From Bacillota bacterium (GTDB lineage Bacteria; Bacillota; Clostridia; Christensenellales; JAEXRW01), in the NCBI GenBank assembly GCA_023454175.1, contig JAEXRW010000006.1, positions 1 to 28,374 of the forward strand: a stretch of 28,374 nt of DNA, read 5' to 3'. The number at the start of each line of letters is the position of its first letter. Positions within the stretch are counted from its first letter, which is position 1. This document shows positions 7,549-14,734 of this stretch, one piece after another. Under the pieces are notes generated by a model. It searched no databases, had not been told where the DNA came from, and saw nothing but the letters and a program-made list of their open reading frames with translations. Made by a program: the position numbers and the translations under genes.

Positions 7549-8427
7549 CTATGGGATTAGGTCGCAGACCACCACATACCGTTTCGGCGCGTGCCCCACG
7601 TAGTTGAAGGGATAGCACGTCACCAGCGTGAGCACGGCGTGGTCGTACACGCGAAACATCAGCGGGTCGTTCGGTTTCACCACCGTCATGCTGGTGATCT
7701 TGTAGGTGTAGGTCGCGCCCGGGACCTTGAACTGGATGCGGTCCCCCGTTTTCAGCCCGCCGAACCCGCGGAAAACCGTATTGCGGTGCCCGAAGATCAG
7801 GCAGTTCCCTACCTTCCCCGGCATGGATGTGCGGTCGTGGTGACCGGCCCCCCTGCCCAGCTGTTTGGCGTCCGCGCCCTGCACCACCGGCACCTTCCGT
7901 CCCCCCAGACTGTCAAAGGTCAATATCCCCAGCACGGTGCCTTTTTTGATCGTGGGCGAAGGCGTTGGCTTCGGGCTGGCCGGCGGACGGCTGGCTGCAG
8001 GGGTCCTGCTGGCTGCAGGCGTTTTACTTGCCGCAGGGGTTTTGCTTGCCGCAGGCTTTTTGCTGCCTGCGGGTTCGCTTGTGCCGGTATCCGCCGTTTC
8101 GTTTGGCTGTGCGCCTATATCGCTCCCTGGGATATCCTCGCCGTCCTCGGGGAGGGCTTCATCCATCCCCATCTCGTCTATCATGTCCTCGGCTTCCTGC
8201 AGGTTCTCGTCCGTCAGGTCCCAGCCTGCCACGTCCGCCTCTCCGATGTCCTCCCCGTTCAGCATGGCCTCGGCCAGCTTCAGGGTGTCGTCCGTCTGGA
8301 CCTCGGCGTCCAATATCCCGAAGATACCCAGTCCGATGAGCGTCAGCGCCGCCGCACAGAGGAGGCAGCCCAGTGTGATGAGCACGATATGGATGGGTTT
8401 CATCTTGTTTCTCGTTCTGTATTTCAT
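7549..8427 (-). CDS. Class D-like sortase with a repeat-bearing linker
   Basis: Membrane-anchored transpeptidase of 292 aa. A transmembrane helix (about residues 12-38) is followed by an acidic segment (40-105), then a linker with about five hexapeptide units of the type P-A-A-S-K/R-T/P (124-151), then the sortase domain. The catalytic set is visible: H214 (FGHRNTVFRGF), C271 (TLVTCYPF) and R283 (PKRYVV). Sortases cleave a C-terminal sorting signal and join the protein to the wall or to another protein. No sorting signal is found in neighbouring gene products, so the substrate is elsewhere. The ATG at 8427 has a weak AAAGG site; the second Met at residue 9 is an alternative start. Confidence 0.87.
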   Translation of the reverse strand: MKYRTRNKMKPIHIVLITLGCLLCAAALTLIGLGIFGILDAEVQTDDTLKLAEAMLNGEDIGEADVAGWDLTDENLQEAEDMIDEMGMDEALPEDGEDIPGSDIGAQPNETADTGTSEPAGSKKPAASKTPAASKTPAASRTPAASRPPASPKPTPSPTIKKGTVLGILTFDSLGGRKVPVVQGADAKQLGRGAGHHDRTSMPGKVGNCLIFGHRNTVFRGFGGLKTGDRIQFKVPGATYTYKITSMTVVKPNDPLMFRVYDHAVLTLVTCYPFNYVGHAPKRYVVVCDLIP

Positions 8428-8559
8428 GTTTTTGCCTTTGTATATCGCATTTTGCTTTATGCTATAACTATCGGAATTATCGTCAAAATGTTTTAGGTAT
8501 TTACTCCGTTTTCATTTCCATCATCGTAATTGAATTATTCCCCGAAGGGCTTACCTTCA

Positions 8560-8587
8560 TTGTACATTGTACATTCTAAATTGTACA
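8560..8587. repeat. Phased TTGTACA heptad repeat
   Basis: Heptads starting at 8560, 8567 and 8581 read TTGTACA, and the intervening one (8574) reads TTCTAAA, so four units keep a strict 7-bp period. It lies between the regulator terminator and the sortase start, about 130 bp upstream of the sortase. It may be a binding array or a simple-sequence expansion. Confidence 0.6.
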
Positions 8588-8594
8588 TTAAATG

Positions 8595-8626
8595 AAAAAG
8601 CGGCCGGCAAAAACGTTACCGGCCGC
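8595..8626 (-). terminator. Intrinsic terminator of the BTAD regulator gene
   Basis: Perfect stem GCGGCCGG/CCGGCCGC (8600-8607 with 8619-8626), followed on the minus strand by TTTTTCATTT. It lies 18 bp beyond the regulator stop. Confidence 0.85.
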
Positions 8627-8643
8627 GCTCTTTTCGGTTTGAT

Positions 8644-9861
8644 TTAATTTGCGCCTTCTTTTACGGACCATGCCAGGCTCACCCTGTACTGGATTTTGAC
8701 CGGCACTCCGGCATAACCCTTTTCAAACCGTTTCTGCAGCCGCTGCGCCACCACGATGGCCCCTTCGTACGAAGTGGAGCTCAGGAATGCCAGCACCTCG
8801 AAGTTGTTGCGCATGCAGACCACGTCCCCCCTCCGCAGGGAGTTCATGATGATGGGCTTGAATACGTCCTGCGCGCCCTTCAATACGTCTTTGGTCGGCG
8901 TGGTATTGTCGGGTTTGTGGAAGGAGAAGACCAGCAGGCAGTTGGATTGCCCGTTCCGCTGCATCCGCCGCACTTCCAGCTGGTATACGCGTTTGAACAT
9001 ATCCTCGCTGCACAGGAAAGGTCCGGGTTCCCCGTCGTCGATCTCTTTCAGGTCGTCCATGATGGCCGAGAAGTTCTCCCCGAACCGGCTCGTCTCTTTC
9101 AGCCGTTTGTAGATGTTGACCAGTTCCGGCGAGGGTTCCACGCCCAGTGACTTCTCCAGGAAGTCGGTGATGTAGTTGTAGTGCATGATGGCGTGCGCCA
9201 TCCGCCCCTCTTTGGCCAGCGCCTCGATGTATACGCCGTGCACCTTCTCGTCGTATGGATCCACGGATAATGCCTTGTCGCACAGGGCGATGATGTCGCC
9301 GTATTTTCCCTGGTCCCGCATCTCGTCGAAAAGCGCGTTGATGCAGGAGGAGTACCTGTTTTTGTACCACTGCCGGATGCGCACCGTCCACAGGTCATAG
9401 GACATGTCTTCCAGGAAATCACCGATATACAGCTGGATGGCTTTATTGAGGGCCTCGTGGTCCTGCACCGTGCCTGTCACGGTGGAGAGCCCCTCGGACA
9501 CCTTCTTTTCAAAGTCTTCCAGGTCCAGCGTGTAATTCGAGTCGGCGTTCCAGATGTAGCCGTTTCCCGAATGCAGCACATGGCTCGGCTCGCCCGTATC
9601 CAGGAATTTGCGCAGCCTGTATACCAGGTTCTGCAGCACCTTGGAAGGATTTTCGATGTCCTTCTGGTCCCACAGCACGTCTGTCAGCTCCTCGGGTGAC
9701 ACCGTCTTTCCCCGCTGTACCAGCAGGTACTGCATCAGTACGCAGAGGTTGCGGTTGTTTTTCAGGGCAGCCGTCAGGTCCTGGTCCCCTTTGCTCAAAG
9801 CAAAGGAGCCAAACATTTTGATCCGTAATGTTTCGGCGCTTTCATTCTGAAGTGTTTCCAC
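8644..9861 (-). CDS. BTAD (SARP-like) transcriptional regulator with degenerate GGDEF-like C-terminus
   Basis: Protein of 405 aa from a GTG at 9861, chosen because an AGGGAG site lies about 9 nt upstream; the frame is open to an ATG at 9954 without a ribosome binding site. An OmpR-like winged helix (LRIKMFGSFAL ... VLQNLVYRLRKFL ... GNGYIW) is followed by a bacterial transcriptional activation domain of TPR-like helices (DLEDFEKKV to EPSPELVNIYKRL). The last about 110 residues resemble a diguanylate cyclase fold: LRRGDVVCMRNNFEVLAFL, where GGDEF would be, reads RNNFE, then AQRLQKRFE and a final YRVSLAW. Catalysis is unlikely; ligand binding or dimerisation is possible. Targets are unknown. 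Confidence 0.82.
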   Translation of the reverse strand: METLQNESAETLRIKMFGSFALSKGDQDLTAALKNNRNLCVLMQYLLVQRGKTVSPEELTDVLWDQKDIENPSKVLQNLVYRLRKFLDTGEPSHVLHSGNGYIWNADSNYTLDLEDFEKKVSEGLSTVTGTVQDHEALNKAIQLYIGDFLEDMSYDLWTVRIRQWYKNRYSSCINALFDEMRDQGKYGDIIALCDKALSVDPYDEKVHGVYIEALAKEGRMAHAIMHYNYITDFLEKSLGVEPSPELVNIYKRLKETSRFGENFSAIMDDLKEIDDGEPGPFLCSEDMFKRVYQLEVRRMQRNGQSNCLLVFSFHKPDNTTPTKDVLKGAQDVFKPIIMNSLRRGDVVCMRNNFEVLAFLSSTSYEGAIVVAQRLQKRFEKGYAGVPVKIQYRVSLAWSVKEGAN

Positions 9862-9959
9862 ACTCTGTTCTCCCTGCTTGCCTTTATGGATAAAAATCTG
9901 AAGTATTATATAAATAACACGAAATCTTGTTGTAAATACAATGATGATATTCAACGGGG

Positions 9960-9977
9960 TGTGATAAATTTATCACA
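9960..9977. promoter_or_regulatory. 18-bp perfect palindrome, candidate operator
   Basis: TGTGATAAATTTATCACA is a perfect dyad about 100 bp upstream of the BTAD regulator start. Its half-site TGTGA...TCACA resembles Crp/Fnr-type boxes, but the spacing is 8 bp where the E. coli Crp site has 6. It is a good candidate for control of the regulator gene; the binding protein is unknown. The rest of 9978-10300 is AT-rich with no convincing gene, only a 34-codon minus-strand frame ending at 10146. Confidence 0.5.
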
Positions 9978-10300
9978 TTATTAGCAAATAATAAATATGT
10001 TTTAGTATAATTTCCCACGATTTTTTGAAATTTTACGTCAAATTTTAAAGACAAACGAGTAAAACGTGATATCTTAATACTTTTAAGTCATAAGCTGCAA
10101 ATATATTGACATATATGTGTGCTTTTAAGATCCGTGGACCATGTTTTAAAAGCAGGCCAGCTGGATATTGTAAGGCTTCAGGCGTTCGAAGCAGGCTCCG
10201 TGCAGGCTTGAGGCGGACAGTTTGAAATCATCGTTCCACCGGTCTCCCATGAATACCCGATGATTTTTTTCTCACGGGATGCAGGTACCGGATGGCAGTT

Positions 10301-10831
10301 TCATTCCTTCCCCTCTTTCCGGGCTTTCTCCTCCAGCAGCGCCATGCGGTGCATGATCAGCCTTTGGTTTTCGATCAGCGTATCCAGCTTGTGGTGCAGG
10401 TCCTCCACCATCACCTCGGCTTTCAGGTTTACCCGGTAGTCGTTTTGCGCCCTTATGCGGTCTTTCTCCTCCTGCCGGTTCTGGCTCATCATGATCACAG
10501 GCGCCTGTATAGCCGCCACACAGGACAGTACGAGATTGAGCAGGATGAAGGGAAACGGGTCAAACGGCTGCGTCAGCAGGTATATGTTGACGCCCATCCA
10601 CACCAGGATCACGATGAGGAAGGTGATCACAAATCCCCAGCTGCCTACCGCCTTCACCATGGTGTCGGCCGCCTTGTCGCCGAAGGATTGTTTATCCCGG
10701 TGGACGTGGTTTACGTTTTTGCTCACCGTCCTTTTCAAAAGGAGCTCCACGATATCCTCGTCCTCCGCGATGGGGTCCTCCTCCGCCAGGATGCGTTTGA
10801 CCAGCTCGATTTTGTCGATCGGTCCGCTCAT
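10301..10831 (-). CDS. DUF1003 family membrane protein
   Basis: Protein of 176 aa with the DUF1003 signature. A basic N-terminal stretch (NVNHVHRDKQSFGDKAAD) precedes two close transmembrane helices (about residues 64-84 and 94-112, with PFDPFPFILLNLVLSCVAAIQAPVIMMSQNRQ between and after). A C-terminal cytoplasmic coiled coil follows (DRIRAQNDYRVNLKAE to ALLEEKARKE). The family is widespread and functionally undefined. The ATG at 10831 has an AGGGAG site. It is read divergently from the phosphatase gene across 170 bp, and about 440 bp separate its stop from the BTAD regulator start. Confidence 0.88.
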   Translation of the reverse strand: MSGPIDKIELVKRILAEEDPIAEDEDIVELLLKRTVSKNVNHVHRDKQSFGDKAADTMVKAVGSWGFVITFLIVILVWMGVNIYLLTQPFDPFPFILLNLVLSCVAAIQAPVIMMSQNRQEEKDRIRAQNDYRVNLKAEVMVEDLHHKLDTLIENQRLIMHRMALLEEKARKEGKE

Positions 10832-11002
10832 TGCTGTTTCTCCCTTGTGATTTATGATACTTTTATTGTATTCTTTATTCCTTTATGCTTCAACCTCATT
10901 ATCCAGTATAGCACGCCCGGCCATGGTTTGTTTCTGGCCCCTTTCCTGCATTTTGGATCGGTGGTAAAATAGGCATTGCTATATTTATGGGGGGTTTTAT
11001 AT

Positions 11003-11614
11003 ATGGATATTTATTTCATACGGCATGGTCAGAAGACTGATGATACCCGGAACCACGCGCATCTCAGCCTCACCGAAAAAGGGTTCCGGCAGGCGGACCG
11101 GACGGGCCGCAGGCTTGAAGGGCTGGGCATTCAGGCCGTCATTTGCAGCGATATGCTCCGCGCCGTCCAGACCGCGCAGGAGATCAATAAGCATTTGGAT
11201 GTACCGATGACCACCGACCCGCGCTTTGCGGAGATCGATATGGGTGAGTGCAGTGGGGAGAGGGATTGGAGCTATATCGAGCGGACGTATCCGGATTTTG
11301 TTGCGGCCTTCGCCCTGCATGAGGAGGATGTTCCCTATCCCCTCGGGGAATCCGGGGCAGATGTTTTTAGGCGGGCCGGAGCCGCCGTCGAGGAGATCAC
11401 CCGCTCTAGGCAGGACAGCGTAGCCGTCGTGACGCATGGCGGCGCCATCCGCGTGCTCCTGTGCGGCCTGCTCGGCATCCCGCAGCACCGGCGTTTCTAT
11501 TTCGGGCATCCGCTGGTGAATTGCAGCATCACCCACGTTATATATGAACCGGCAAATGGGAAATTCTATATACAGTCCTTCAATGACTGCGCCCACCTGG
11601 AAGGTCTGGACTGA
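11003..11614 (+). CDS. Histidine phosphatase family protein (phosphoglycerate mutase-like)
   Basis: Protein of 203 aa from the ATG at 11003 (GGGGGG site 8 nt upstream; an ATG nine codons earlier lacks one). The RHG motif FIRHGQ at residues 5-10 carries the phosphoacceptor His. The partner motifs are R (CSDMLRAVQTAQ), the acid donor E (FAEIDMGECSGE) and the second His (VVTHGGAIRVLLCGLLG). The branch-1 histidine phosphatase fold covers cobalamin-pathway CobC, fructose-bisphosphatases and general phosphatases. With no related neighbours, the substrate stays open. Confidence 0.87.
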   Translation: MDIYFIRHGQKTDDTRNHAHLSLTEKGFRQADRTGRRLEGLGIQAVICSDMLRAVQTAQEINKHLDVPMTTDPRFAEIDMGECSGERDWSYIERTYPDFVAAFALHEEDVPYPLGESGADVFRRAGAAVEEITRSRQDSVAVVTHGGAIRVLLCGLLGIPQHRRFYFGHPLVNCSITHVIYEPANGKFYIQSFNDCAHLEGLD

Positions 11615-11680
11615 TGATCGAATCACAGCCGGCCTGATAAGACAAGGACGTTTCTCATATAAACGGTATATAATCCAAAA

Positions 11681-11792
11681 AAATCAGTCATATCTGACGG
11701 CGTGTACGTCAGATACGAACACTTTTCATGGAGGCTTGTGGTGAGCAAACCTCCATGGTAAATCCTCAAGCAAGTGGCTAGCCACTTTCACG
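11681..11792 (+). repeat. Terminator-nested structured repeat, degenerate copy F
   Basis: About 112 bp retaining hairpin I (TCATATCTG/CAGATACGA around the conserved GGCGTGTACGT), hairpin II (CATGGAGG-CTTG/CAAA-CCTCCATG with loop TGGTGAG) and the final AAGTGGC-TA-GCCACTTT hairpin. The left terminal repeat and the upstream A-rich third are missing or unrecognisable, and there is no flanking hairpin pair. Changes in both stems are mostly paired with compensating changes. Confidence 0.8.
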
Positions 11793-11806
11793 AATAATAA
11801 AAGATA

Positions 11807-11835
11807 AAGGGCGTGGCTCCCTGCGTCACGCCCTT
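11807..11835. terminator. Bidirectional terminator between the phosphatase and pilin genes
   Basis: Stem AAGGGCGTG/CACGCCCTT with an 11-nt loop. The minus-strand reading is followed by TATCTTTTATT and the plus-strand reading by CATCTTTTG. It serves the convergent phosphatase and pilin genes. Confidence 0.8.
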
Positions 11836-11888
11836 CATCTTTTGTATGGGATGTTTTTTTGGGGCTTTTTTACGCCTTCACCCGTTTA

Positions 11889-12284
11889 TCAGGTGCTGGC
11901 CGGGGCCGATCCTCCGTCAACGGTGGCATTGGTGGTGATGGTGTAGGAGCCATCCGCTGCCTGTGTGATTTCCAGCTGCATCGCAGTCGTTCCATCCTTG
12001 AGGGTAGGCCAGGTTCCGCTCAGGTATTTTGCGATAGCCGTGCTGTCTGTCAGTGCATCAAATGTCCCGGTTGTGATTTCGCCGTTGGTCACGCAGATGG
12101 AGCCGATGTTCTTCAGCATCTTGGCGTTTGCGGTTTCAGCGCTCTCCTTGGCCTTGTCGACCATGTTCATGACCACCGGGGTCAGCACGCCGGCCAGTAC
12201 GGCCAGTATGGCAATGACCACGATCAGTTCTACGAGCGTGAAGCCTTTCTTGTTCTTCCAGAATTTCATGAGCTGTTTTTTCAT
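11889..12284 (-). CDS. Type IV pilin-like protein with prepilin cleavage site
   Basis: Protein of 131 aa with a short basic leader and a class III signal at KNKKG|FTLVELIVVIAILAVLAGV, including the +1 Phe and +5 Glu needed for processing, methylation and assembly. The mature domain is small (about 110 aa), with TANAKMLKNI typical of the alpha1-C spine and a Thr/Ala-rich C-terminus. No other pilus assembly gene lies in the window, so it is an orphan pilin or pseudopilin subunit. Its 5' region carries a c-di-GMP-I riboswitch, which ties expression to the surface/motility second messenger. The ribosome binding site GGGGGTG precedes the ATG. Confidence 0.9.
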   Translation of the reverse strand: MKKQLMKFWKNKKGFTLVELIVVIAILAVLAGVLTPVVMNMVDKAKESAETANAKMLKNIGSICVTNGEITTGTFDALTDSTAIAKYLSGTWPTLKDGTTAMQLEITQAADGSYTITTNATVDGGSAPAST

Positions 12285-12362
12285 TTTGAGACACCCCCGC
12301 TTTTGTTTTTTATTTCAATGCCTTGCTGGCTGCCGGCATTGGTTGCTTTGGTCGAAATAAAA

Positions 12363-12399
12363 ATGCCTTCTTTTCGGTTGTGCCCCGAAAGGAAAGCAT
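12363..12399 (-). terminator. Expression-platform terminator of the c-di-GMP riboswitch
   Basis: Minus strand: ATGCTTTCCTTTCGG pairs with CCGAAAAGAAGGCAT (two G-U pairs) and is followed by TTTTTATTT. The segment CCGAAAGGAA just after the aptamer (minus strand, about 12433-12423) can pair with TTCCTTTCGG of this hairpin, giving a competing antiterminator. The two structures exclude each other, as in a transcriptional riboswitch. Confidence 0.8.
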
Positions 12400-12427
12400 C
12401 AATTGAACATTTGTTGAAAAATGTTCC

Positions 12428-12520
12428 TTTCGGCAACTGGCTGCCATGGTTGCGTTTTACCGCCCTTTAGGCCCTGTAGCTTTGCGTCGCCGGGTTTCCC
12501 CGGGTTTGCTATTATCGTGG
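12428..12520 (-). promoter_or_regulatory. Cyclic di-GMP-I (GEMM) riboswitch upstream of the pilin gene
   Basis: Minus strand shows the GEMM-I core in order: AGCAAACC, a GAAA-tetraloop hairpin CCGGG-GAAA-CCCGG, GACGCAAAGCTACAGGGCCTA, a variable stem, then ATGGCAGCCAGTTGCC. All are hallmark conserved segments of the c-di-GMP-I aptamer. A terminator and antiterminator follow, and the pilin gene starts about 145 bp downstream. Whether the ligand turns the gene on or off is not decided by inspection. Confidence 0.93.
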
Positions 12521-12552
12521 AAAATTCTTTATGAACTTTCTATTGTATGTCC

Positions 12553-12581
12553 ATTTTATAATTATTCATTGCGGTTGTCAA
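12553..12581 (-). promoter_or_regulatory. Promoter of the riboswitch-pilin transcript
   Basis: TTGACA (12581-12576), a 17-nt spacer and TAAAAT (12558-12553) on the minus strand. The predicted start lies about 25-30 nt before the aptamer. The remaining 12582-12687 is AT-rich with nothing else recognisable. Confidence 0.7.
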
Positions 12582-12687
12582 TGGGTATTTCGCATTTTTT
12601 AGCCAATATTAACATATTATTTTATAATTTCTGGTTATATTAGCCCATCTATTCATGTTCTGTCGTTTGGTGCGAGATTATTCTGTA

Positions 12688-13167
12688 TTATATATCGTCT
12701 GTTTTGCTCCTTTTCCTTAGCTCCGCAAAGAAATCTTTCAGTATTTTTGTGCTTTCTTCGCTCAGGATGCCCCCTGTCACTTCCGCCCGGTGGTTAAAAC
12801 GCGGATCCCGGGGCAGGTCGTAGAGCGTTCCGCAGCATCCCGCCTTTTCGTCATATGCCCCAAACACGATGCGCTCGATCCGGGCGTTGATCGCCGCGCC
12901 CGCGCACATGGGGCATGGTTCCAGCGTCACGTACAGGCTGCATCCCTCCAGCCGCCAGCCGCCCAGCACCTTGGCCGCCTTTTGCATCGCCAGGATCTCC
13001 GCGTGGGCGCATGGGTCTTTCTTCTTTTCCCGCAGGTTGCATGCCCGCGCCAGGATGGCATTGTCTTTTACGACGATAGCGCCGATAGGCACCTCGCCCA
13101 GCCGCGCCGCCCTTTTCGCCTGCATCAAGGCTGCCCGCATGAATTTTTCATCCTGTGTCATGGACAT
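12688..13167 (-). CDS. tadA: tRNA-specific adenosine deaminase TadA
   Basis: Zinc deaminase of about 159 aa that converts the wobble adenosine of tRNA-Arg(ACG) to inosine. The CDA-fold motifs are HAE (CAHAEILAM, zinc His and proton-shuttle Glu) and PCPMC (LEPCPMCAGA, zinc cysteines). NARIERIVFGA and the CGTLYDL...FNH segment are typical of TadA. The start is taken as the ATG at 13167, because AGGGAG is about 11 nt upstream; the in-frame GTG at 13176 would be only 2 nt from that site. The gene is alone on the minus strand. The Arg/Lys-rich C-terminus (AELRKRSK) fits tRNA contact. Confidence 0.9.
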   Translation of the reverse strand: MSMTQDEKFMRAALMQAKRAARLGEVPIGAIVVKDNAILARACNLREKKKDPCAHAEILAMQKAAKVLGGWRLEGCSLYVTLEPCPMCAGAAINARIERIVFGAYDEKAGCCGTLYDLPRDPRFNHRAEVTGGILSEESTKILKDFFAELRKRSKTDDI

Positions 13168-13297
13168 CTTTTTCACATCTCCCTATGGATCCATTATGCC
13201 ATCTGTTTACACGGATTTTCAATGAATTATTGTTTGTGCTTTTGGATACGTCTCGGCCTGCTAAACAGTTTTCCAATTATTACTCTTAAAAATAAAA

Positions 13298-13317
13298 AAC
13301 GTGACGCATGTCACGTT
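13298..13317. terminator. Left flanking hairpin of repeat copy B
   Basis: AACGTGACGCATGTCACGTT, a perfect 8-bp stem with GCAT loop. The plus-strand A-rich run before it gives T-rich sequence on the minus strand. The identical 20 bp recurs at 14785-14804. Confidence 0.65.
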
Positions 13318-13510
13318 CAGGCTATCAAAAAACCTTGAGTGAAAAACAGCAATTGGCTGAATACGCAGCCACAAATCAAATCCGTCATTTCTGGCGGCGT
13401 GTACGTCAGAAATGACACCTCTCATGCAGGTTTGTGGTGAACAAACCTGCATGGTAAAACTCAAAAAAGTGGCTATTGCTCCGTGTCAAGAAAAACGGAC
13501 AATAAAAGTG

Positions 13511-14388
13511 TCAAATCTGAAGCTGGCTTCCAAATTCAAAGGGAGCCAGTTTTTCTAGATTCCATTGAGGTCGTTTTGTGTTGTAATAATCAATAAATCG
13601 TTCAATTAACGTGGTTGTCTGTGCCATACTTCTACGCGGATGTTGGTTCAATTCCTCATTCTTAAGAATTGAGAAGAACGACTCCATAGGGGCATTATCA
13701 TAAGGATTCGCCGTATGCGACATGCTTCCGATCATTCCCCGCTCTTGAAATAGTGACGATATGCATGTGAGCAATACTGCACTCCTCTGTCGGAATGCAG
13801 AATAATTCCCGGGCAAATGTGGGGTTCGGCCTGTTTTAGGGTATTCAGAACCAACTGCAAGTCGTTCTTTGCTGATATCACATATGCTATAATAGATTTA
13901 TTACGCATGTCTTTTATGCAGGAAAGGTAGAGCATACCATCCCTGCATGGAAGAAATGTGATGTCAGTGAGCCATTTGGGCTGTGAAGAAACGTGGAAGT
14001 CTTGCTGTAGGACATTGGGGAATGTGTGAGGCAAGCTCTGCGTTTCTTTCGTTTTTCGGGAGTATTTCCGGATCCGTTTTGAACGAATATCCAGAATGCT
14101 CATATATCTGTGTACGCTCCCTAAGCTCATATGAAGATTGTATTGACGTTCAAGCTGCATCTGCACCTGGCGTCTGCCACGTGTAGGCCGATCCAAGTAT
14201 ACTTTCAGAATGGAGACTGCCTTTGTTCTGTTGAGTGGATTGTGCATCGGCATGCCCCGTTTCTTCCATCTGTAGTATCCGCTGCGCGAGCACGCAAGAT
14301 AAGCGCTAAGTACAGCTATGCTATATTTCTTTTTTAGATTGTCTACAATCCGGTATTTAATTTTTGTCGGCTGTTGCTTAGGGAGCGA
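13511..14388 (-). pseudogene. IS3-family transposase OrfB, frameshifted
   Basis: DDE integrase-fold transposase read in the -1 frame relative to OrfA (enters around PTKIKYRIVDN, 14370). It has an HTH_21-like segment (SGYYRWKKRGMP), then the first catalytic Asp in WLTDITFLP and the second in HSDRGVQYCS. The frame breaks near 13741-13748: YRHYFK runs to a stop, while ERGMIGSMS, the catalytic Glu in NAPMESFFSILKNEE and the C-terminus continue in the neighbouring frame. Restoring one lost G (AAG|GAG) would rejoin them, so a single deletion separates D-D from E. Confidence 0.88.
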
Positions 14389-14663
14389 AGTAGTTTTAAA
14401 ATGTCGTTCTCCATCTCCAAGTATTGTATATACTCGTCTTTACTCATCTGGGACGTATCGATCCTGCGGGGACCTCCCCTATGGCCGCCTTTCCCACGTC
14501 CATCAGGAAAACCTCCATATTGCTGATATTGCATTCGCCATCTTCGCAGTTGCTCTCTGCTGGTAATTCCGTATCGAACCATAACAATCTGAACTTTTTC
14601 TCCCTGGATTAAATCCTTTACTGCATCCAGCTTTGTCGCGTCGCTATAGTGGTTATACTTCAA
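14343..14663 (-). CDS. IS3-family transposase OrfA
   Basis: Protein of 106 aa with an N-terminal helix-turn-helix of the HTH_8/InsE type (YSDATKLDAVKDLIQGEKVQIVMVRYGI, SREQLRRWRMQYQQYG). A coiled-coil leucine-rich end follows (EYIQYLEMENDILKLLRSL) that overlaps the OrfB frame. In IS3 elements OrfA binds the ends and regulates transposition, and the full transposase is made by -1 programmed frameshifting near the end of this gene. The frame is intact. Confidence 0.88.
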   Translation of the reverse strand: MKYNHYSDATKLDAVKDLIQGEKVQIVMVRYGITSREQLRRWRMQYQQYGGFPDGRGKGGHRGGPRRIDTSQMSKDEYIQYLEMENDILKLLRSLSNSRQKLNTGL

Positions 14664-14693
14664 TTATCTACCTTTCTCCTTTCGTCGTTAAAT

Positions 14694-14734
14694 AAAAGAG
14701 TCTTTGATACTCTATTGTATCAAAGACTCTTTTT
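14694..14734. terminator. Hairpin between IS end and orfA
   Basis: Perfect 16-bp stem beginning AAAGAGTCTTTGATAC with a 6-nt loop, followed by T-rich sequence in both directions. It lies between the IS terminus and orfA, where it could block transcription from outside into the transposase genes. Confidence 0.7.

Noticed and set aside
9960..9977. Canonical Crp site
   Set aside because: The half-sites match but spacing is 8 bp where the canonical site has 6, so no regulator is named.
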